Part shown: piece after piece, positions 1 through 9,399 of the stretch
Layout: each line of letters starts with the position of its first letter
Numbering within the stretch: position 1 is the stretch's first letter
NCBI GenBank assembly: GCA_950054255.1
Contig: CATLOR010000002.1
Span: 62,001-126,000, forward strand
Origin: an uncultured Rickettsiales bacterium
GTDB lineage: Bacteria > Pseudomonadota > Alphaproteobacteria > Micavibrionales > GCA-2720935
Direction: 5' to 3'
DNA: 64,000 bases
Notes under the pieces: generated by a model
The model's input: the letters and a program-made list of their open reading frames with translations, nothing else
Database searches by the model: none
Told to the model about the DNA's origin: nothing
Program-made: the position numbers and the translations under genes

Positions 1-527
1 CCCTGTATCCTCAAGGGGCATGGGAAGAATATAATGACCATGCTGTTGATGAAGCTTTGATTCATGGGTTTATAAGGCAAGAATCTCGTTTTGATCCTCA
101 TGCGCGTTCTCATATTGGAGCAAGTGGCTTGATGCAAATTATGCCCTCTACAGCAGAATTTATGACAGGTGAAAAAGTGAATGGAAAAAACAGATATAAG
201 CTTTTGCACCCTGATCGCAATGTCGATATCGGTTCGAAATATATTAAGTGGTTGTTGGGCTTAGATATTATTGAGAATAACTTATTTAAAATGGTGGTTT
301 CTTATAATGCTGGACAAGGGAATATGGCGCGTTGGTGGAAGAATATAGACTCTGAAGATGATCCCTTGCTTTTTATTGAATCGATCCCTGTTGCAGAAAC
401 ACGTCATTTTGTTGAAAAAGTCATGGCCAATTTCTGGCTGTATCGTATTTCTTTTGGACAAGATACACCGTCGTTAACACAGGTTGCAAAAGGGGAATGG
501 CCTCTTTACAAATCATTGGACGAGTAA
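1..527 (+). CDS. Lytic transglycosylase, SLT domain (5' end outside window)
   Basis: This is the C-terminal end of a soluble lytic murein transglycosylase, which cleaves the MurNAc-GlcNAc bond of periplasmic peptidoglycan to leave 1,6-anhydro ends. The reading frame is open to the left edge, so the start is missing. What remains is about 174 residues and covers the whole SLT fold: the catalytic Glu in RQESRF (about residue 27 of the visible part), the GLMQIMPSTA motif and YNAGQGN. The final helix (FVEKVMANFWLYR) matches the usual family C-terminus. alaS follows after 45 bases on the same strand. The fold is certain; the subfamily (Slt70-like or shorter) cannot be told without the N-terminus. 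Confidence 0.93.
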   Translation, partial: LYPQGAWEEYNDHAVDEALIHGFIRQESRFDPHARSHIGASGLMQIMPSTAEFMTGEKVNGKNRYKLLHPDRNVDIGSKYIKWLLGLDIIENNLFKMVVSYNAGQGNMARWWKNIDSEDDPLLFIESIPVAETRHFVEKVMANFWLYRISFGQDTPSLTQVAKGEWPLYKSLDE

Positions 528-572
528 TAAGATCAGCGTAAATAAACAGATTATTTTTTAGAAAGACATGTA

Positions 573-3242
573 ATGAAAACTGTAAATGATATCCGTCATA
601 CTTTTTTAAATTTCTTTGAAGGCAAAGGGCATGAGATTGTGCGTTCAAGTTCTTTAGTACCTCACAATGATCCAACTTTGATGTTTACAAATGCAGGGAT
701 GGTTCAATTCAAGGATGTTTTTACAGGGAAAGAAAAGCGTGATTATACACGCGCTGTATCTTCACAAAAATGTGTTCGAGCGGGCGGTAAACATAATGAT
801 TTAGAGAATGTAGGGCATACAGCGCGTCATCATACATTTTTTGAAATGTTAGGTAATTTCTCTTTTGGAGATTATTTCAAAGAAGATGCTATTTCATATG
901 CATGGGAACTTTTAACAAAAGATTTTGGGCTATCTAAAGAAAAACTTCTTGTGACGGTCTATCACACAGATAATGAAGCTTTTGATATTTGGAAAAAAGT
1001 GACAGGTTTTAGCGATGATAAAATTATCCGTATCGCTACAGATGACAATTTCTGGTCAATGGGGGACACAGGACCGTGTGGCCCATGTACAGAAGTTTTT
1101 TACGACCATGGTGATCACATTTGGGGAGGCGTTCCTGGATCTCCAGAAGAAGATGGGGATCGCTATATTGAAATTTGGAATAATGTTTTCATGCAGTTTG
1201 AAAAGCATGCTGATGGCTCGCGTACGGATTTGCCAAAACAAAGCGTTGATACGGGCATGGGCTTGGAGCGTATGTCTGCGATTATCCAAGGTGTTCACAG
1301 TAACTATGAAATTGACCTGATGCAGGCTTTGATTGATGAGAGTGCTGCTCTAACGGGCGTGAAAGCGGATGACAAGGATTTTTGGGTGTCGCATCGTGTG
1401 ATTGCTGACCACTTGCGTTCATCTGCGTTTTTAATTGCGGATGGTGTTTTACCCTCTAATGAAGGGCGTGGCTATGTGTTGCGTCGTATTATGCGCCGTG
1501 CAATGCGTCATGCTCATATGTTAGGGGCGAAAGATCCGATGATGTACCGTATGTTTCCTGAGTTGCTAACGCAAATGGGAACAGACTATCCTGAGTTGGG
1601 ACGCGCTAAAGAGCTTATCACAGCAACATTACAGCAAGAAGAAACACGTTTTAAAAGAACCTTGGATAAAGGGCTTTCTCTCTTAGAAGATGAAAGTAGT
1701 TCATTATCGGATGGCGATGTTTTATCTGGTGATGTCGCGTTCCGTTTATATGATACATATGGTTTTCCACTCGATTTGACACAAGATGTTTTGAAAAAAC
1801 AAAATATTTCTGTTGATACAGATGGTTTTGAGACAGCTATGCAAAAGCAAAAAGAAGAAGCACGCAAAAACTGGTCAGGTTCTGGAGAGGCAGCAACAGA
1901 ACAGATTTGGTATGATGTGAAAGAAAAAGTCGGAACTACAGAATTCTTAGGCTATGACAGAATATCAACAGAAGCACAAGTGAAGGCATTAATCTTTGAC
2001 GGTAAAGAAGTATCTGAATTAAAAGCAGGACAAGAAGGGTTTGTGATTTTTAATCAAACACCCTGTTACGCAGAGTCTGGTGGGCAAGTTGGTGATACAG
2101 GATGTATTATTTCCGAAGAAGGATCAAAGAGCACGATTTTAGATACAAAGAAAAAAGTAGGTGGGTTATTTGTTCATCAAGTAAGAGTTGAAGAAAAGGC
2201 TTTAACAATTGGATTAAATTGTAAAATTCAAATTGATGAAAAACGCCGCAAAGCGATTAAAGCCAATCACTCAGCAACACATTTATTACATGAAGCTTTA
2301 CGTCGTCATTTGGGTAAGCATGTTGCTCAAAAAGGATCTTTAGTCACAGATGAGCGTCTGCGTTTTGATATTAGTCAGCCTACCGCTCTAACCGCACAAG
2401 ACATCAAGAGTGTGGAAGAAGAAGTGAATGCGCGCATTCGTGCGAATGACCCCGTTTCAACACGTCTTCAAAATTTAGATGACGCGATTGAAAGCGGTGC
2501 GTTGGCGATGTTTGGTGAAAAATATGACGAAGAAGTCCGTGTTCTTTCTATGGGCGGAACAGAAACAGCTGAAGAAGGACGTAATGCTTTTTCTGTTGAG
2601 CTGTGTGGTGGAACGCATGTGGAGCGTACAGGGGATATCGGCTTTTTCAAGATTGTGAGTGAAAGCGCTGTTGCTGCAGGTGTTCGTAGAATTGAAGCCG
2701 TTACTGGTGAAAAGGCATTGTCTTATGTTCAAGAGAAGGCAGCCCGTGTGAATGCTGTGACACAGCTTTTGAACGCACCAGAAGATCAAATTGTTGAGCG
2801 TATAGAGTCTTTGTTAAGTGAGCGTAAAAAGCATGAAAAAGAAATGAGCGATTTACGCCGTAAAATGGCTTCTGTTGGTTCGGCAGAAAATTCTGATGCA
2901 ACAATGCTAAAGCAAATTGAAGATGTACAATTTTCAGGTCAAGTTTTAGAAAATATACCGGCTAAAGAACTTAAGCCGATGGTCGATGATTTGAAAACCA
3001 AATATGGATCGGCAGTTATTACGCTTATTTCGGTTAGTGAAGAAGGGAAAGCATCAATTGTCGTTGGTGTTACTCAAGACCTCGTTTCTCGTTTTAATGC
3101 TGTTGATTTAGTGAAGGCGGGAGCAGAGGCTTTAGGTGGTAAAGGCGGCGGCGGGCGCCCTGATATGGCACAAGCTGGAGGTCCTGATGGTAAGGCTGCA
3201 AATGATGCAATTGCGTCAATTGAGAAGCTCTTATCGAATTGA
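573..3242 (+). CDS. alaS: Alanyl-tRNA synthetase
   Basis: Class II alanyl-tRNA synthetase, charging tRNA-Ala in the cytoplasm. At 889 residues it is full length. The order is the catalytic core ([17 protein letters not shown] near residue 85, [16 protein letters not shown] near 305), the editing domain with the zinc-binding HSATH (about 566-570) and CGGTH (about 677-681), and the C-Ala domain with a glycine-rich stretch ending [13 protein letters not shown] near 855. The ATG is preceded by a purine-rich AGAAAG. In many alphaproteobacteria recA lies upstream; here a transglycosylase does. No oddities were seen. Confidence 0.98.
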   Translation: MKTVNDIRHTFLNFFEGKGHEIVRSSSLVPHNDPTLMFTNAGMVQFKDVFTGKEKRDYTRAVSSQKCVRAGGKHNDLENVGHTARHHTFFEMLGNFSFGDYFKEDAISYAWELLTKDFGLSKEKLLVTVYHTDNEAFDIWKKVTGFSDDKIIRIATDDNFWSMGDTGPCGPCTEVFYDHGDHIWGGVPGSPEEDGDRYIEIWNNVFMQFEKHADGSRTDLPKQSVDTGMGLERMSAIIQGVHSNYEIDLMQALIDESAALTGVKADDKDFWVSHRVIADHLRSSAFLIADGVLPSNEGRGYVLRRIMRRAMRHAHMLGAKDPMMYRMFPELLTQMGTDYPELGRAKELITATLQQEETRFKRTLDKGLSLLEDESSSLSDGDVLSGDVAFRLYDTYGFPLDLTQDVLKKQNISVDTDGFETAMQKQKEEARKNWSGSGEAATEQIWYDVKEKVGTTEFLGYDRISTEAQVKALIFDGKEVSELKAGQEGFVIFNQTPCYAESGGQVGDTGCIISEEGSKSTILDTKKKVGGLFVHQVRVEEKALTIGLNCKIQIDEKRRKAIKANHSATHLLHEALRRHLGKHVAQKGSLVTDERLRFDISQPTALTAQDIKSVEEEVNARIRANDPVSTRLQNLDDAIESGALAMFGEKYDEEVRVLSMGGTETAEEGRNAFSVELCGGTHVERTGDIGFFKIVSESAVAAGVRRIEAVTGEKALSYVQEKAARVNAVTQLLNAPEDQIVERIESLLSERKKHEKEMSDLRRKMASVGSAENSDATMLKQIEDVQFSGQVLENIPAKELKPMVDDLKTKYGSAVITLISVSEEGKASIVVGVTQDLVSRFNAVDLVKAGAEALGGKGGGGRPDMAQAGGPDGKAANDAIASIEKLLSN

Positions 3243-3267
3243 TTAATAGGTTTTTCAATAAAAGGGG

Positions 3268-3296
3268 TTGCAGATATTTTTTTACGCCTGTATAAG
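3268..3296 (+). promoter_or_regulatory. Candidate sigma-70 promoter for ndk
   Basis: TTGCAG (3268-3273) and TATAAG (3291-3296) are separated by exactly 17 bases. They lie about 80 bases before the ndk ATG, which has its own strong GAGGAA ribosome site. The call is from sequence only; the -35 is a weak match and the -10 a good one. Confidence 0.45.
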
Positions 3297-3375
3297 AGCC
3301 TCATATGACCAATTGAAAATTGGCATTTTAATAAAAAATGTAGAGAAAAAAACTAACCCGTAAAGAGGAAAGAAA

Positions 3376-3798
3376 ATGGCTGTGCAAAGAACACTTTCTA
3401 TTATTAAACCAGATGCTACAAGACGCAACTTAACTGGAAAAATTAATGCAAAATTCGAAGATGCTGGTCTTCGCATTGTTGCACAAAAACGTATTCACTT
3501 AACTGAAGAACAAGCTGGACAGTTTTATGAAGTTCATAAAGAGCGTCCTTTTTATGGTGAACTTGTTTCATTCATGACTTCGGGTCCTGTTGTTGTTCAG
3601 GTTCTAGAAGGCGATAATGCTGTTTTGAAAAATCGTGAAATTATGGGGGCTACAAACCCTGCTAATGCTGAGCCAGGTACAATCCGCGCTGAATATGCTG
3701 AAAGCATTGAAGCAAACTCAGTACATGGTTCTGATAGCGATGAAAACGCAGCGATTGAAGTTTCTTTCTTCTTCAGTGGTACAGAAATCGTTGGCTAA
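3376..3798 (+). CDS. ndk: Nucleoside diphosphate kinase
   Basis: Transfers the gamma-phosphate of ATP to nucleoside diphosphates through a phosphohistidine, balancing cytoplasmic NTP and dNTP pools. It is 140 residues, the usual size. The catalytic His lies in NSVHGSDS (about residue 117), and IIKPDAT near the N-terminus and the GTIRAEY segment are conserved. The start is set by an ATG seven bases after a strong GAGGAA. It stands alone between its own promoter and a hairpin terminator shared with the opposing sensor kinase gene. Confidence 0.98.
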   Translation: MAVQRTLSIIKPDATRRNLTGKINAKFEDAGLRIVAQKRIHLTEEQAGQFYEVHKERPFYGELVSFMTSGPVVVQVLEGDNAVLKNREIMGATNPANAEPGTIRAEYAESIEANSVHGSDSDENAAIEVSFFFSGTEIVG

Positions 3799-3820
3799 TT
3801 TATCTTAAAATTTAAAAGAA

Positions 3821-3851
3821 AAAAGCACCGAGATCGTCGGTGCTTTTTTTT
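3821..3851. terminator. Bidirectional rho-independent terminator (ndk / sensor kinase)
   Basis: An 11-bp perfect stem (AAAAGCACCGA with TCGGTGCTTTT) closes a 5-base GATCG loop and is flanked by runs of T on the plus strand and of A on the minus side. It lies between the converging ends of ndk and the sensor kinase and can stop transcription from both. Confidence 0.88.
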
Positions 3852-3871
3852 GTTTTCAAGTTCTTTTTAAT

Positions 3872-6826
3872 TTAGGACTCTACCCACTTTTTAATAGCAG
3901 CCTTGGCTCTGTGTAAAGCAGCAGGGAGTTGTGATATAAGACTGTCAACTGTTTCGATATCGTCTAACTTACTCGCATTTTCAATCATAAGTGAGATATG
4001 TGCAAGTTCTTCAAAACCAAAGTTGCCTGTCATGCCTTTTAAGTCGTGCGCTTTATGGTAGATGTCACCAAATTTCTGAGCGCCGAGGGCAACGTCTAAT
4101 TGTTGTACGATTTCATGTGCTTTTTCAATGACATCATCAGTAAGAGAATACAAATCTTCCTGTGACAGTGTGCTCTTAAGATCATCAAGTAAGCTAGAAT
4201 TGAAAATTTCTCCTTCATAATCCTCAAGTGTTTTGACTTTCTTAAAGCCATCATTTGTTGCTGTACTTTTCAATAGATAAGCCATTGTTTGGAATAAGCG
4301 CTCTGGCTGAATAGGCTTAGGGCTATAATCGTTCATGCCAGCTTCTTTACAGCGTTGTATATCTTCTTCAACGACATTCGCGGTCATGGCAATAATCGGG
4401 ATATTCGCTTTTACAGGATCTTCCAATGCCCGGATATGCTGCGTGGCTTCTACGCCGTCCATAACAGGCATTTCCATGTCCATAAGAATAATATCAAAGT
4501 GTTGTTGCATCAGCGTTTCAATGGCTTCTTGACCATTTTGTGCTGTAGTTGTGGTGTGGTTTTCTTTGTTTAAAATACCAGTCGTCACACGTAAATTAAT
4601 GCTGTTATCATCAACAACGAGGATAGATAAAGGTTCAATTTCGATGCCTGATTTTTGTTGTCCTGGTTCTTTAATATTATTGATATCACCTGGGTCAAGA
4701 GGGATCGTGAAGTGGAAAATACTTCCTTTCCCTTCTGTACTATTAATTTCAATAGCACCATTCATGGCTTCAACCAGTTTCTTACAGATCGTTAAGCCAA
4801 GTCCTGTGCCGCCGAAGCGACGCGTAATTGTTTTATCGGCTTGAGCAAAAGGTGAGAAGAGGTTTTCTTGTGCTTCTTGAGAAATACCAATGCCTGTATC
4901 CGTAACATCAAAATAGATCGCTATTTTGTTCTTCTCAGGCATTCTTTTTGCAATTTTTATATTAACTGTAATGGAACCTGTTTCAGTAAATTTGATCGCA
5001 TTCCCAATTAAATTCAGAAGAATCTGGCGCAGGCGTGTAGGATCACCTTTCATCGCAGCAGGGATATTCTTGTCAATATTTTCAACCAACTCTAAATTCT
5101 TTTCATCAGCGCGACCTTTCATGAGTAGAATAACGCTGTGCACAAGTTTTCTAATATCAAAATCAATTGTTTCAATATCCATACGTCCACTTTCAATTTT
5201 AGAAAAATCTAAAATATCATTTAGCATCGTTAAAAGAGATTGTCCCGATTGTTCGATGGTATCAGCATATTCAACTTGTTTTTTATCAAGTGTGCTGTCT
5301 TTTAAAAGGCGGATCATCCCCATGATACCAGTCATAGGTGTTCTAATTTCATGGCTAATAACAGCAAGGAAAGCCGATTTAGCAGAGTTTGCATCATCAG
5401 CAGCGTCTTTGGCGAGCCTTAAGGCCTCCGCACGTTCGTGTTCGCGTTCTCGTAACTCTTCCATAAGTTCTTTTTCACGGCGAATAATACGAACCAATTG
5501 TGCTTGGTCGGCAGCTTCTTTTGCTTGTCTTATCTGTTGGCGTTCTTTTTCGATCCGTAATTTTTCTGCTTCCATCTCGTCTTTTTCTTTATTCTCAGCA
5601 GCAATGATATCGAAAACACATAAGAGTAAGAAAATGATATTTGCAAAGAAGCCAACCCATTGTGCATTTAAAAGATATATGACGGTTTGTTTATCAATTG
5701 TGTCTAAAGGCGTGATATTTGTTTGAAAGATATTTGTTATTGTCACAGTTAGAAATAATGTAAACCACGCGAAGAAAAGATGAGGGGATGTTATCTTGTG
5801 AATAATACTGCTTAAGAACGAAATGACAGAAAGTGACAGCAATATAATTGAAGGCGCAAAAGAAATGAGGATGGCTTCAAAAAAGTCTAAGCTTGTTGAT
5901 GTTACAATAAAGAAAGCATATACAAAAAGTCCTAAGATAAGAATTTTAAAACAAAGCCTGTAAAATGAATCATTTCTATTTTCGGGAAGGAAAGCCTGTG
6001 TCGTTAAGATGGCGGCTAACAAAAATATAATATAATAAATCCCTTGTTGCGCTAATTCAGAACTGAATGAGATAATTTCCCAAAAGCCCATGCTTTGATT
6101 TAATAAAAGCAAAATAGAAATAAAGTACGGCACGAGGTACAGAAAATGACCTTGTCTTTTTGTATAATAACAAGCAAGGCTAGCCCCCGTTGCAAAAGCA
6201 AAGAAGGAAATGATTAAGATTAAAAGCGTTGTTGTATTGCTTTTGATATCATTAAAATAAGCTTGGCTGTATAATTCCAAAGGCGCTTGGAAGAAGAATC
6301 CTTGTGCCGGTTTAACGAGGACGATAAAGTTTTTACTTTCACCTGTTTCTATGTTGATTTTTAAAAAAGGCTTTTTTGCGATATTGTCTTCGGTTAATTT
6401 TTCAAGATTACCATCAGGTTTTAATTCGACAATTTGAATTTGCTCATAATGATTTTGGCTTTCAAAGAAGTTGGTTCCAAAATCAATATACCATTCTGTT
6501 GTATTGGATTGGTTTTTAAGTGTGAAATCAAACCAAAAATTAGAGCTATTATAGGCTGTATATTCAGTTCCATATGTAGAAAAGCCAATTTCTTTCCTTT
6601 TTAGGTTAGCTATAAAATTAGGTAACAATTGAGAACTGTTCCAGTCAATATAGAGATGGCTTTCTTCTAATAGATTATAATTTTCATAGCCGTTTTGAAG
6701 TATAATAGGCGTATTTTTATCAATATCATTAGTTGCATCAGCAAAACTCAGGGAGCTGCCAAGTGATATAGAAACAAGACAGATCAAACTCAATAAGAGT
6801 GGTTTTGCAAATTTAATGGAAATCAT
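3872..6826 (-). CDS. Tripartite hybrid sensor histidine kinase (DISM sensor, HisKA, HATPase, REC, Hpt)
   Basis: A membrane sensor kinase of 984 residues with an internal phosphorelay, BarA/ArcB-like in layout. Order: signal peptide, periplasmic 7TMR-DISM-type sensor region (about 40-190), a block of seven or so membrane segments (about 195-410), a charged coiled coil, HisKA with phospho-His in SHEIRTPM (about 492), HATPase with N box NAIKF, DTGIGIS and GGTGLGL, a receiver with Asp in MDMEMPVMDG (about 783) and Lys in SPKP, and an Hpt domain with His in HDLKG (about 927). I chose the ATG at 6826 over an upstream TTG at 6841 because the signal peptide then starts cleanly. No separate response regulator is adjacent, so the output partner is elsewhere. 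DISM domains often sense small carbohydrates or other ligands; the ligand here is unknown. Confidence 0.93.
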   Translation of the reverse strand: MISIKFAKPLLLSLICLVSISLGSSLSFADATNDIDKNTPIILQNGYENYNLLEESHLYIDWNSSQLLPNFIANLKRKEIGFSTYGTEYTAYNSSNFWFDFTLKNQSNTTEWYIDFGTNFFESQNHYEQIQIVELKPDGNLEKLTEDNIAKKPFLKINIETGESKNFIVLVKPAQGFFFQAPLELYSQAYFNDIKSNTTTLLILIISFFAFATGASLACYYTKRQGHFLYLVPYFISILLLLNQSMGFWEIISFSSELAQQGIYYIIFLLAAILTTQAFLPENRNDSFYRLCFKILILGLFVYAFFIVTSTSLDFFEAILISFAPSIILLSLSVISFLSSIIHKITSPHLFFAWFTLFLTVTITNIFQTNITPLDTIDKQTVIYLLNAQWVGFFANIIFLLLCVFDIIAAENKEKDEMEAEKLRIEKERQQIRQAKEAADQAQLVRIIRREKELMEELREREHERAEALRLAKDAADDANSAKSAFLAVISHEIRTPMTGIMGMIRLLKDSTLDKKQVEYADTIEQSGQSLLTMLNDILDFSKIESGRMDIETIDFDIRKLVHSVILLMKGRADEKNLELVENIDKNIPAAMKGDPTRLRQILLNLIGNAIKFTETGSITVNIKIAKRMPEKNKIAIYFDVTDTGIGISQEAQENLFSPFAQADKTITRRFGGTGLGLTICKKLVEAMNGAIEINSTEGKGSIFHFTIPLDPGDINNIKEPGQQKSGIEIEPLSILVVDDNSINLRVTTGILNKENHTTTTAQNGQEAIETLMQQHFDIILMDMEMPVMDGVEATQHIRALEDPVKANIPIIAMTANVVEEDIQRCKEAGMNDYSPKPIQPERLFQTMAYLLKSTATNDGFKKVKTLEDYEGEIFNSSLLDDLKSTLSQEDLYSLTDDVIEKAHEIVQQLDVALGAQKFGDIYHKAHDLKGMTGNFGFEELAHISLMIENASKLDDIETVDSLISQLPAALHRAKAAIKKWVES

Positions 6827-6846
6827 ATTGTTATTTTTCAAAAAGT

Positions 6847-6993
6847 TTAAACGAGAAAAAGAGCCATTAAAGCGAGAATAACAACAACGATATAAACGCT
6901 AATTGTTGTTACTTTTGTAAAACGATTCCACAATTCTTGCGCTGATTTGAGTTGTTTTGGGTCAGCTTTTTCGGCTTTATGAGAACTGGCCAT
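6847..6993 (-). CDS. aa3-type cytochrome c oxidase subunit IV (48-residue membrane protein)
   Basis: A 48-residue protein starting MASSHKAEKADPKQLKSAQE, with a charged N-terminus, the segment ELWNRFTKVTTIS and one C-terminal membrane helix (SVYIVVVILALMALFLV). This is the size and layout of the alphaproteobacterial aa3 oxidase subunit IV family, a small accessory subunit of the terminal oxidase in the inner membrane. A good ribosome site (AAGGA) precedes the ATG. It ends 20 bases before the sensor kinase start and is probably co-transcribed with it. The main oxidase genes are not in the window. The match is by recognition of pattern, so another small membrane protein cannot be excluded. Confidence 0.72.
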   Translation of the reverse strand: MASSHKAEKADPKQLKSAQELWNRFTKVTTISVYIVVVILALMALFLV

Positions 6994-7071
6994 ATCTTTT
7001 TCCTTGGGTTATGTGTATGGTTATATAAATTTATTTATAAAATATGATTGAACGATTCTAAAAAAAAGTTA

Positions 7072-7097
7072 ATCTTGTGCAATAATACTAACAAGAT
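7072..7097. repeat. 7-bp inverted repeat in divergent promoter region
   Basis: ATCTTGT (7072-7078) and ACAAGAT (7091-7097) form a perfect inverted repeat around 12 bases. They lie between the divergent oxidase subunit IV gene and the DUF2066 gene, 35 bases before the latter's ATG. A GATTC methylation site lies at 7054-7058. Possible operator; could be chance in AT-rich DNA. Confidence 0.3.
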
Positions 7098-7131
7098 CAA
7101 ATAAATCGTAAAGATAAAAAGTGGTGATTAC

Positions 7132-8211
7132 ATGTTTATAAGACACTTTTTTGCATTTTTGTTACTAACGCTTTGCATATTCCTCTCTAGTGGACAGGTT
7201 TTTGCAAAAAGTGATTTGTATGTAGTGAAAGATGTGGAAGTTGATATCCAATCAGACAACGCTGTCAGCGCGCAAACACAAGCGATTCAAACAGCGCAAA
7301 AGAAAGCTATGAATATCTTGGCAAAACGTTTGTTGTCTAATGGCTCCTTAATGGATTATGTTGAGCCTGAAATATCAGAAATACAAAATATGATACAGGG
7401 GTTTCAAGTTTCTGATGAGAAAATTGCGAGTAAGCGTTATGTCGCAAAAATCACATTTAAATTTGTGCCACAACATGTAAAAGAATATTTTGATCGATTT
7501 GGTAAAAAAACGCTTCAAGAAGTTAGTAAGCCTACGTTGATTTTGCCTTTTTATCAAAAGGGAGAGCATGTTTTATTGTGGGAAGACGCTAATTTATGGA
7601 TGCAAGCATGGAGAGAGAGAGAGACAAGATCATCAGTTGTGCCTCTGGTTTTACCATTAGGAGATCTTCAAGATCGTTCAGATATCCCTGATATGGCCTC
7701 TGTAACAAGCTCTCGTGATAAATTATTTGAGATGGCTGAAAGATCTGGTGCTTTTCAAGCTGTGCCAGCGATTTTTGTTGTTGATGAAGAAAATCCATTA
7801 AAAGCACGTATCTTTTTATTCGGCTATAACTCTGATCCCTCTATGCAATTATCAGAAACATTGGATATAGAAGTAGAGGCGGAGGAATCTTTGTTGAGTG
7901 AAGGCATTTCTTCTGTGGTTGATTTACTCGAAGACCGATGGAAGACAATGAGTTTAATGCGTTCTGACTTTAGTAACCAAATTAGAGCATATGTAACATT
8001 TCAAAAGCTTTCAGAATGGGTGAAATTAAAAAAATCACTTGAGAATGTATCTGTGATTAAAGAGTTACAAGTTGACGGATTAAAACAAGGTATAGCTGAG
8101 GTTAGTATTCGTTTTAAAGGATCTCTTGATGGCGTAAGGTTTGCGTTGAATGAGCAAGGATTATCTTTAGCCGTGACAGATAAGGGTGACTACTATATTC
8201 GACAAAAATAA
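7132..8211 (+). CDS. DUF2066 domain-containing exported protein
   Basis: A 359-residue protein with a clear signal peptide (hydrophobic residues 5-24, cut near VFA-KSD), so periplasmic or exported. The rest matches my memory of DUF2066: a first part with AQTQAIQTAQKKAMNILAKRL, a middle part (LWEDANLWMQAWRER, then PLGDLQD) and a C-terminal part ending in GDYYIRQK. The function of the family is unknown. In other alphaproteobacteria it commonly precedes an AI-2E family permease and hdaA, and that order holds here. GTGGTGA before the ATG is a fair ribosome site. Confidence 0.8.
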   Translation: MFIRHFFAFLLLTLCIFLSSGQVFAKSDLYVVKDVEVDIQSDNAVSAQTQAIQTAQKKAMNILAKRLLSNGSLMDYVEPEISEIQNMIQGFQVSDEKIASKRYVAKITFKFVPQHVKEYFDRFGKKTLQEVSKPTLILPFYQKGEHVLLWEDANLWMQAWRERETRSSVVPLVLPLGDLQDRSDIPDMASVTSSRDKLFEMAERSGAFQAVPAIFVVDEENPLKARIFLFGYNSDPSMQLSETLDIEVEAEESLLSEGISSVVDLLEDRWKTMSLMRSDFSNQIRAYVTFQKLSEWVKLKKSLENVSVIKELQVDGLKQGIAEVSIRFKGSLDGVRFALNEQGLSLAVTDKGDYYIRQK

Positions 8212-8227
8212 AAAGGTTCTTCTAATC

Positions 8228-8710
8228 ATGCCACGTAACTCAAAAGAACTTGCCTTAGATATTTATACAAAAATAGAAGGCTATGTATCGGCCCAAATAT
8301 TGATCTGTATATTTTTAGGTATTTTTTATGCACTCAGTTTTGCTATTATCGGTGTTCCTAAAGCGATAATTATTGGGTTCTTTTTAGGGTTTTTAAACAT
8401 AGTCCCTTATTTAGGGCTGGTCGTTGGATCGCTTCTTTCTCTTGTATGGGGCGTTTTCTATTTCTCGGGTTGGGAAGCTTTGATGTTTTTCGGTATTTTT
8501 GTCGTTGGACAGATCATTGAAAATTATTATTTAACACCTAAGCTGGTTTCTAAAAGAACAGGATTACACCCTTTGGCTGTGTTCTTGTCAATTGTTTTAG
8601 GAGGCGCTTTACTTGGTGTGTTGGGTATGGTGTTGGCTGTTCCTGTCGCAATTGTTGCTGTTGCCTTATTAAGATATTATAAAATAAAAAAATCTCAGAA
8701 AAGCGTATGA
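8228..8710 (+). CDS. AI-2E family (PerM-type) transporter, C-terminal half only
   Basis: About 160 residues that match only the C-terminal half of the AI-2E/PerM permease family, usually about 350 residues. The visible part begins just before the conserved IEGYVSAQI stretch, followed by GVPKAIIIGFFLGFLNIVPYLG (shown in full only in part), GQIIENYYLTPKLV and the final hydrophobic helices. The N-terminal membrane segments are absent. The reading frame overlaps the end of the DUF2066 gene if extended, and no remnant of the missing half is seen upstream. The ATG at 8228 has an AAAAAGG about 10 bases before it. It ends in a 4-base ATGA overlap with hdaA, so its translation may still matter for hdaA. 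Function of the truncated form is doubtful. Confidence 0.75.
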   Translation: MPRNSKELALDIYTKIEGYVSAQILICIFLGIFYALSFAIIGVPKAIIIGFFLGFLNIVPYLGLVVGSLLSLVWGVFYFSGWEALMFFGIFVVGQIIENYYLTPKLVSKRTGLHPLAVFLSIVLGGALLGVLGMVLAVPVAIVAVALLRYYKIKKSQKSV

Positions 8711-9399
8711 CAAAAAAAGAACAATACATAATCGATTTTCCTTTGGAAGCCTCTTATAGAGAGGCGGACTTTGTAGTATCTGAAAGTAATTTAGAAAGTT
8801 ATAATTTTTTAAGAGATCCTAATCTTTGGAATAATTGCTGTTTGGTGTTAACAGGCGAAGAAGGTGCAGGGAAAACACATTTATCACATATTTGGTCGGA
8901 ATGGTTTTCTGCTCAAAAACTATCCCCTCTAGACTTGACCCTTGATGAAACAAAAACATATTTTATCGTTGAAAATTTAGATCTATGGATTGAAGATCGT
9001 GAGAGAGAAGAGTTTCTTTTTCATTTATATAATCACTGTTTTTTAGAACAAAAAAAATTATTGATTACATCGAGTATTGCCCTAACTGATTTTTCGTTCT
9101 CTATTCCGGATTTAAGATCTCGTTTAATGGGGGCGGCGACTTCTACTATTAAATCACCAGACGATTATTTACTTTTAACAGTCTTTTTTAAATTATGTTC
9201 CGATTATCAGTTAAGTGTTGATGAGGCTGTTGCACATTATATCTTAATGAGAGCAGAGCGTTCTTTGTCTTATTTAAAAACAGTCGTTGGCTTGTTAAAT
9301 AAAAAAGCGTTATCAGAGAAGCGAAAAGTCACAATCCCTTTAGCTAAAGAGGTTTTGGAAAAAGATCTCCAGAATAAAATGTCTGAAAATGAGTCTTAG
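8707..9399 (+). CDS. hdaA: HdaA-type DnaA regulatory inactivator
   Basis: A 230-residue DnaA-related ATPase without a DNA-binding domain IV. It matches HdaA, which in Caulobacter acts with the DNA polymerase clamp to convert DnaA-ATP to DnaA-ADP and prevent re-initiation. Seen: an N-terminal clamp-contact-like segment (IIDFPLEASY), Walker A GEEGAGKTHL near residue 50, a Walker B-like FIVENLDLW, sensor I-like LLITSS and the LRSRLMGA arginine segment. The ATG overlaps the stop of the preceding permease gene. Its 3' end overlaps the opposing SixA-type gene by 56 bases. The presence of perfect DnaA boxes before ccrM in this window makes it relevant to the same circuit. Confidence 0.88.
   Translation: MTKKEQYIIDFPLEASYREADFVVSESNLESYNFLRDPNLWNNCCLVLTGEEGAGKTHLSHIWSEWFSAQKLSPLDLTLDETKTYFIVENLDLWIEDREREEFLFHLYNHCFLEQKKLLITSSIALTDFSFSIPDLRSRLMGAATSTIKSPDDYLLLTVFFKLCSDYQLSVDEAVAHYILMRAERSLSYLKTVVGLLNKKALSEKRKVTIPLAKEVLEKDLQNKMSENES

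Noticed and set aside
4926..5726. 266-codon open frame antisense to the sensor kinase
   Set aside because: Ser/Ile-rich shadow of the kinase coding frame; no family resemblance.
7375..7569. Antisense frame in the DUF2066 gene
   Set aside because: Shadow of codon bias, no start signal.
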